A stretch of DNA of 64,000 nucleotides from an uncultured Eubacterium sp. (GTDB lineage: Bacteria > Bacillota > Clostridia > Oscillospirales > CAG-272), in assembly GCA_900544285.1 (NCBI GenBank), contig UQUT01000009.1, positions 15,741 through 79,740 of the forward strand, written 5' to 3'. Made by a program: the position numbers and the translations under genes. The notes under the pieces are model-generated. The model saw only the letters and a program-made list of their open reading frames with translations. It searched no databases and was not told the DNA's origin. This document shows, one piece after another, positions 59,548 through 64,000 of the stretch. Position 1 is the first letter of the stretch. Each line of letters begins with the position of its first letter.

Positions 59548-60483
59548 TATGTATTTATCCAAAAATTCATCAAGCGCCCTGTCGCACCTTTCGCGGTCGA
59601 CAAAATAGCTTTTGCCGTGCGACGCACCGGGAACGGTTATGAGAACGTGCTCCGACCGGCAGGCTTCCGCGCCCTTGCGTGACATTTCGCACGGAACGAA
59701 ATTATCCGCTTCGCCATGAATGAAGAGCACCGGAAGCGAAGTCTTTTTCAATGCGTCGACGGTTGAAAATTCATCCGTTTTGTGTCCTGTTTTCAGGCGG
59801 AAAAGCCATGAAAACGTCGGGACGACAAGCGCGGAGGGAAGGTGATACATGTTTTTTGCAACGTGACGGAAAATCTCCTCTGGCGACGTAAAGCCGCAGT
59901 CGGCAATGACGCACCTGACGTTCTTCATTTCAAGGTCACTTGCCATGAGAACCGTCGTCGCGCCCATGGAAACGCCCTCGATGACTATCGGCAGGGATGG
60001 AAAACGTCCGGCTATATAGTCAGCCCAAGAGACGCAATCATATCTTTCTTCAAGACCGAAGGTGATATATTTTCCCTCGCTCTTTCCGTGTGCACGCTGG
60101 GTGACGAGGAGCAGGTTATAGCCTCTTTTGTGGTATTTTTCCGCTATGCTTGAAAATTCAAATTCGGCAAACGAGCGGAAACCATGAAAGAGGATGACTG
60201 TTGCCTTTGCATTATCCGCGGAAATGAGCAGTCCGTGGAGACGGAGTCCGTCATGACTTTTTATGAAAACCTCCTCCGAAGGCGAGCTTCTGATGAATTC
60301 CGCCCCGCGGCGAACGTCAGCAAGCTCTTTTTCTTTCAGACGGTACATTTTTGCAAAGTCATCGGAAAAAATATCGGGGAATTTTTCCGCACGGCAGATT
60401 GTCGCGCGGAAGGTTGCGGATATAAAGAGAAAATACAGGAGAACAAGGCCAATAATTACTCCGGCAATTATATAAAATATCAA
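59545..60483 (-). CDS. Membrane-anchored alpha/beta hydrolase (S33-type)
   Basis: The 312-residue protein has an N-terminal membrane segment (FYIIAGVIIGLVLLYFLF, residues 2-20) and then a hydrolase fold: VILFHGFRSFAEFE near residue 96, the nucleophile elbow IEGVSMGATTVLMAS near 163, VLFIHGEADNFVP near 250 and the catalytic His in GASHGKSYF near 285. Such proteins are annotated as lysophospholipase or serine aminopeptidase S33; the substrate is unknown. It follows trkH by 15 bases on the same strand. Confidence 0.88.
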   Translation of the reverse strand: MIFYIIAGVIIGLVLLYFLFISATFRATICRAEKFPDIFSDDFAKMYRLKEKELADVRRGAEFIRSSPSEEVFIKSHDGLRLHGLLISADNAKATVILFHGFRSFAEFEFSSIAEKYHKRGYNLLLVTQRAHGKSEGKYITFGLEERYDCVSWADYIAGRFPSLPIVIEGVSMGATTVLMASDLEMKNVRCVIADCGFTSPEEIFRHVAKNMYHLPSALVVPTFSWLFRLKTGHKTDEFSTVDALKKTSLPVLFIHGEADNFVPCEMSRKGAEACRSEHVLITVPGASHGKSYFVDRERCDRALDEFLDKYI

Positions 60484-60498
60484 GCCGTCACCGCCTTT

Positions 60499-61953
60499 TC
60501 AGTTTACTTTCCATGTTCTCTTTGAAAAGAGAACGAGAATGGGGAAAATCTCAAGTCTGCCGGCAAGCATATCGAGCGTCAGAACCAGCTTGGAGACGAT
60601 ACCGTATCCGGCAAAGCTGCCAATGGGACCGACAACGTCAAAGCCGGGGCCGATATTGTTCAGGCAGGATATTGTTGCGGAAAGGTTTGTTTCAACGGAA
60701 AAACCGTCGATTGAGATTAGAAGGAAGCTCGCAACGGCGGTGAAAACATAAGCGATGAGGTATGTGTTTGTGCCTTCGACGACACTCTCGCGCACAGGCT
60801 CGCCGTCAATGCGGACGGTCTCGACGCTCTGCGGATGAAGCAGCTTTTTGATACTTCTTTTCAGGCTTTTGAAAAGGAGAAGTACGCGCACGCATTTGAA
60901 GCCTCCGCCCGTACTTCCCGCGCAGGCGCCCATTATCATCAGCGCAAGAATCAGTGCCTTTGAAAATGCCGGCCAAAGATTGAAATCCGTTGTGGCAAAG
61001 CCTGTTGTCGTCATGATTGAGGCGACCTGAAATGCCGCATGGCGGATTCCCTCGCCGACGCTTGAGAAAAAGCGGAGCGTATTTACCGTAATGAGGGCGG
61101 TTGCAACGGCAAACGAACCGAGATACAGCCGCAGCTCTTCATTTTTGAGCACGCTTCTGAAATTGCGGAGCAGGAGCCAATAATAACAGTTGAAATTCAC
61201 GCCGAAAAGGAGCATGAACACCGTTGTGATTATCTGTATCGCCGGCGAATAGCTCGCTATACTGTCCGCCTTTATGCCGAAGCCTCCCGTGCCTGCCGTG
61301 CCGAAGGCTGTGCAGAGTGCGTCAAACCAGGGCATTTTCGCAATCAGCAGAGCGGCAAAGTTTATAACGGTCAGTGCGATATAAATTCCGTAAAGTGTGA
61401 GGGCGGTTTTGCCGAGCTTCGGCATGAGCTTGCCGACGTCTGGCCCCGGGCTTTCCGCGCGGAGAAGATGAAGGGAAAAGCCGCCGCTGTCCTTGCTTTT
61501 CGGTATGACGGCAAGGACGAACACAAGCACACCCATTCCGCCGAGCCAATGACTGAAACTGCGCCAATAAAGCATGCATCTCGAAAGCGCTTCGACGTTT
61601 TCAAGAATTGATGAGCCTGTCGTCGTAAAGCCGGAAACTATCTCGAACAGAGCGTCCACAAAATGGGGTATCTCGCCGGATATGACAAACGGCAGACACC
61701 CGAATATGCTGAGAAATACCCAGCCGAGTCCGACGCATACAAGTCCCTCTCTTGCATAAAAGCCTTTTTTCGCTTTGCGCGAAATGAGGGCGAGTATCCC
61801 GCTGAAAACAAACGTTATTGCCATTGTCAGAAGAAAGGCGAAAACAGAGCCGGACGTGCCGTCGCATACGCCGATAATGACTGCGGGCAACATCAGCGCG
61901 GCTTCAATCGCAAGTATCTGCGATATTATCTTGCAAATGATTTTATAATTCAT
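60499..61953 (-). CDS. trkH: Trk potassium uptake channel protein TrkH
   Basis: The 484-residue membrane protein is the K+ translocating subunit of the Trk/Ktr system. It has four pore-loop repeats; selectivity segments are FTTTGSSIL near residue 90, GTAGTGGFGI near 218, TTTGFATTDF near 315 and CLNNIGPGFD near 432. Gating depends on TrkA, encoded just upstream. The last codons overlap a palindrome (GTTCTCTTTGAAAAGAGAAC, 60516-60535) similar in design to the dispersed repeats. Confidence 0.96.
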   Translation of the reverse strand: MNYKIICKIISQILAIEAALMLPAVIIGVCDGTSGSVFAFLLTMAITFVFSGILALISRKAKKGFYAREGLVCVGLGWVFLSIFGCLPFVISGEIPHFVDALFEIVSGFTTTGSSILENVEALSRCMLYWRSFSHWLGGMGVLVFVLAVIPKSKDSGGFSLHLLRAESPGPDVGKLMPKLGKTALTLYGIYIALTVINFAALLIAKMPWFDALCTAFGTAGTGGFGIKADSIASYSPAIQIITTVFMLLFGVNFNCYYWLLLRNFRSVLKNEELRLYLGSFAVATALITVNTLRFFSSVGEGIRHAAFQVASIMTTTGFATTDFNLWPAFSKALILALMIMGACAGSTGGGFKCVRVLLLFKSLKRSIKKLLHPQSVETVRIDGEPVRESVVEGTNTYLIAYVFTAVASFLLISIDGFSVETNLSATISCLNNIGPGFDVVGPIGSFAGYGIVSKLVLTLDMLAGRLEIFPILVLFSKRTWKVN

Positions 61954-61965
61954 ATTCAGCCTCGT

Positions 61966-63324
61966 TTATTCAAATATATCGTTGAGCTGATATATGGTGT
62001 TTCCGCCCGTCGCGACGATGATGACGGAGTCTCCCTTGCGATAGAACGAATCGCCGCTCGGGATTTCCGTTTCCGCCCCGTGCGATATGCAGGCGAGCAG
62101 AACGTTCTTTTTTGTTCTGAGATTTTTCAGCGGTTCGCCGCAATGTGCCGTCGAATCGTCCACACGGAATTCGATTGCCTCCGCTCTTCTGTCCGCAATG
62201 AAGTGCACGGCAAGCGCCGCTCCCGTTTGATTTTTCATCGCGCGGACATACTGAACGATGTTGTTGCAGCAGAGGTCGTTCGGGCAGATGACGCTTCCCA
62301 GAGGGATATCGCCGAGGATACCGCTGTTTTTCAGTCTTGACAGCTTTGTAACCGTCTGTTTTACGCCCTTGTTTCTGCCGTAAAGGGAGATTATCATGTT
62401 CATTTCGTCAAAGCCCGTAAGGGTGACGAGCGCATCGCATTTCGCTATGCCTTCGCTTTTCAGCAGGTCATGACTGCATGCGTCGCCGTTTATGACGTTC
62501 ACCGACGGCAAAGCCGCGGAAATCTCCGTGCACTTTTTGTAGTCGCTTTCAATGATTTTCGTTGAGAAGCCGTCGCGACTGAGGCGCTCGGCAAGATAAT
62601 ATCCGACCCTGCCTCCGCCGCAGATAATGACGTTTTTGACCTTCTTTGTGACGATATCGAGTCCCGAAAGCAGAGCCGCGAGCTCGTTTACGGGCGCCGT
62701 GACGAAAATTCTGTCGCCATCTTCAAGGACAAAGTTGCCGTCCGGAGCAATCGCCTCGCCGTTTCTGAGAACAACGCAGACAAGCACCTTGCAACGGACG
62801 ATTTCGCCCATTTTTTTCAGCGGTACGCCGCAGAGCGGGCTGTTTTCTTCGATTTTCAGCTCGACTATCTCAACTCTGCCCTTGACAAAGGTGTCGCGGT
62901 TGAGAAAACCGGGGTATTTGAGAAGACGTTCGATTTCAAGCGCCGCCTGTCTTTCGGGATTTATAGCCATTGAGAGCCCGAAAACGTCGCGCATGCCGTA
63001 TATCTGGTCGCTGTATTCGGGGTTGCGTATTCTTGCAATCGTGTGTATTGCGGGGTTCATTTTATGTGCGACGGCACACGAAAGAAGATTGACCTCGTCT
63101 TCGCCCGTTGCGGCGATGAGAAGGTCGGCATCCTGCGCGCCGGCGGAGGAAAGCACGCTCTGAATTGCGCAGTTCCCGCAGACAGCCATGACGTCATAAT
63201 GCTCCATTGTGCTCTGGAGTACGTCGCCGTCTTTATCGATGATTGTAATATCATAGCCTTCGGACGAGAGCTGACGGGTCAGCGTATAGCCGACTTTTCC
63301 GCATCCGGCAATAATAATTTTCAT
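61966..63324 (-). CDS. trkA: Trk system regulatory protein TrkA
   Basis: The 452-residue cytoplasmic protein has two RCK units, each with an N-terminal Rossmann domain and a C-terminal TrkA-C domain: IIAGCGKVGYTLTRQLS near residue 3 and VIICGGGRVGYYLAERLS near 228 are the nucleotide-binding loops. It binds NAD(H)/ATP and gates TrkH. AGGAGG lies ahead of the ATG. trkH follows after 12 bases. Confidence 0.97.
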   Translation of the reverse strand: MKIIIAGCGKVGYTLTRQLSSEGYDITIIDKDGDVLQSTMEHYDVMAVCGNCAIQSVLSSAGAQDADLLIAATGEDEVNLLSCAVAHKMNPAIHTIARIRNPEYSDQIYGMRDVFGLSMAINPERQAALEIERLLKYPGFLNRDTFVKGRVEIVELKIEENSPLCGVPLKKMGEIVRCKVLVCVVLRNGEAIAPDGNFVLEDGDRIFVTAPVNELAALLSGLDIVTKKVKNVIICGGGRVGYYLAERLSRDGFSTKIIESDYKKCTEISAALPSVNVINGDACSHDLLKSEGIAKCDALVTLTGFDEMNMIISLYGRNKGVKQTVTKLSRLKNSGILGDIPLGSVICPNDLCCNNIVQYVRAMKNQTGAALAVHFIADRRAEAIEFRVDDSTAHCGEPLKNLRTKKNVLLACISHGAETEIPSGDSFYRKGDSVIIVATGGNTIYQLNDIFE

Positions 63325-63364
63325 TTATGCCTCCTGTAAATTATCCGCTGTTGATATCGGATAT

Positions 63365-63393
63365 ATCATATCACAAACCCGTCAAAAGGTCAA
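63365..63393 (-). promoter_or_regulatory. Sigma-A promoter of trkA-trkH
   Basis: On the minus strand TTGACC (63393-63388), a 17-base spacer and TATGAT (63370-63365), about 40 bases ahead of trkA. Confidence 0.7.
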
Positions 63394-63418
63394 CTCGGAA
63401 ATATAAATTTTCAAACTA

Positions 63419-63447
63419 TTGATTTTCTCCGCCGGAAAGGCTAAAAT
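63419..63447 (+). promoter_or_regulatory. Sigma-A promoter of the cupin gene
   Basis: TTGATT (63419-63424), a 17-base spacer and TAAAAT (63442-63447), about 35 bases ahead of the cupin ATG. Confidence 0.7.
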
Positions 63448-63481
63448 AATACTGCAATAAAACCGAAAGAGGAAAATTTTT

Positions 63482-63826
63482 ATGAAAATATTTGAAAATA
63501 CACCAATAAAAAACGTGCCCGTGAAGACAAAGCTCTCCCTTGCGGACGAGGTTGAATATCGCGACGGGCAGGTCGTCAGCAAGACCCTTGCGCAGAACAA
63601 AAACGTCAGCCTGACGCTTTTTGCCTTTGAAAAGGGCGAGGAGATAAGCACACATTCCTCCGGCGGTGACGCGCTTGTCACTGTGCTGGACGGAAAAGGT
63701 CGGTTCACAATCGACGGAGAGCCCTTCTTCCTCTCTGCAGGCGAGAGTATCGTTATGCCGAGAAACGTTCCGCATGCAGTATATGGCGAGGAGCGTTTCA
63801 AAATGCTTCTGACGGTCGTTTTCTGA
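63482..63826 (+). CDS. Small single-domain cupin protein
   Basis: The 114-residue protein is one cupin barrel: KNVSLTLFAFEKGEEISTHS near residue 38, GDALVTVLDGKGRFTIDGEP in the middle and GESIVMPRNVPHAVY near 88 correspond to the two cupin motifs with their His and Glu metal ligands. Cupins of this size include sugar isomerases, dioxygenases and ligand-binding proteins; no specific role can be read. GAGG lies ahead of the ATG. It has its own promoter and no obvious partner. Confidence 0.9.
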   Translation: MKIFENTPIKNVPVKTKLSLADEVEYRDGQVVSKTLAQNKNVSLTLFAFEKGEEISTHSSGGDALVTVLDGKGRFTIDGEPFFLSAGESIVMPRNVPHAVYGEERFKMLLTVVF

Positions 63827-63864
63827 ATTTGCTGCCGAATTTTTCGGGAAATTCTCGGAAAATA

Positions 63865-63893
63865 TTGACAATGCGGCATGTTCGATGTACAAT
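63865..63893 (+). promoter_or_regulatory. Sigma-A promoter at the right edge
   Basis: TTGACA (63865-63870), a 17-base spacer and TACAAT (63888-63893). Transcription would begin near 63900 and run into the structured region below. Confidence 0.8.
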
Positions 63894-63913
63894 TTATAAG
63901 GTGGATATTTATC

Positions 63914-64000
63914 AGGTTTTGCCTTCACCCACTCGGGTGGGGCAATCAAAGGGCATGAAAATTCGTGCCTTTTGATTGCCGGTGGGCATGATAAAATCAT
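63914..64000 (+). other. Highly structured RNA or palindromic element, cut by window edge
   Basis: Several stems overlap: CACCC-ACTC-GGGTG at 63927-63940; a long stem GGCAATCAAA (63941-63950) with TTTTGATTGCC (63970-63980), enclosing GGGCA/TGCC; and GGTG-GGC (63981-63987), which can pair back with GCC-TT-CACC (63921-63929), competing with the first stem. ATGAT-AAA-ATCAT at the end begins another hairpin. The strong promoter ahead and the exclusive pairings suggest a leader RNA or riboswitch-like attenuator; an insertion-element end is the alternative. I could not match it to a known class. Confidence 0.5.

Noticed and set aside
63416..64000. 194-residue open frame on the minus strand
   Set aside because: It reads through the cupin gene in antisense and through the palindromic element; its start lies at the window edge inside hairpin sequence.

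Overview
The window comes from a spore-forming member of the Firmicutes, class Clostridia, probably an uncultured gut lineage related to Oscillospirales or Christensenellales. The class call rests on the sporulation genes yqfC, yqfD, ylbJ and spoVB, on the Clostridia-type clusters phoH-ybeY-era-recO, rnc/radical-SAM/smc/ftsY and yhbY-yqeK-LCP-rsfS-leuS, and on the anaerobic (class III) ribonucleotide reductase. The order-level call is inference. Shine-Dalgarno sites are strong AGGAGG types and many promoters are near-consensus sigma-A. No rRNA, CRISPR array, prophage, transposase or integrase was seen.

Layout. 1-4.9 kb (minus): a rhamnose operon rhaB-rhaA followed by a CapA-like phosphoesterase and a SIS-domain sugar isomerase cut by the window edge. 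5.0-8.8 kb (minus): mutS2 with a small Cys-rich partner, then ylbJ, divergent from yqfC. 8.8-13.5 kb (plus): yqfC-yqfD-phoH-ybeY-era-recO, joining sporulation to ribosome maturation and DNA repair. 13.5-17.2 kb: an orphan membrane protein, proS, a divergent XRE regulator/small-protein pair with clear operators, and tRNA-Lys. 17.4-26.4 kb: accessory genes, including an M23 peptidase, a TPR/DUF4037 pair, spoVB, yitT, a lipoprotein, two tandem esterases and a GME-fold protein. 26.5-28.9 kb: rpmB, trmB, small membrane proteins and an HPr-like protein without the phosphorylatable histidine.

28.9-33.1 kb (minus): nrdG, nrdD carrying a fused C-terminal glutaredoxin/thioredoxin-like domain, and trxB, with two NrdR boxes and a near-consensus promoter in front of nrdD. 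This is the most interesting module: a class III ribonucleotide reductase that appears to carry its own dithiol reductant next to the reductase that could recharge it. 33.2-38.7 kb: a CPBP protease, an acidic small protein, a repeat-rich gap, infC-rpmI-rplT behind an attenuator (infC with an ATC start), an rRNA/tRNA methyltransferase and dprA. 38.8-58.7 kb (plus): a long housekeeping block of topA, plsX, rnc, radical SAM, smc, ftsY, rdgB, yhbY, yqeK, LCP, rsfS, leuS, DUF177-rpmF, DUF512, der, a divergent plsY and rpsT. 58.7-64 kb: a 56-residue ORF with a MarR regulator, an alpha/beta hydrolase, the Trk potassium system, a cupin, and a strong promoter leading into a structured RNA or palindromic element cut by the right edge.

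A dispersed repeat family built around a CTTTTCTTTGAAAAGAAAAG palindrome sits directly behind the stop codons of mutS2, proS and the GME-fold gene, and seems to act as their terminator.
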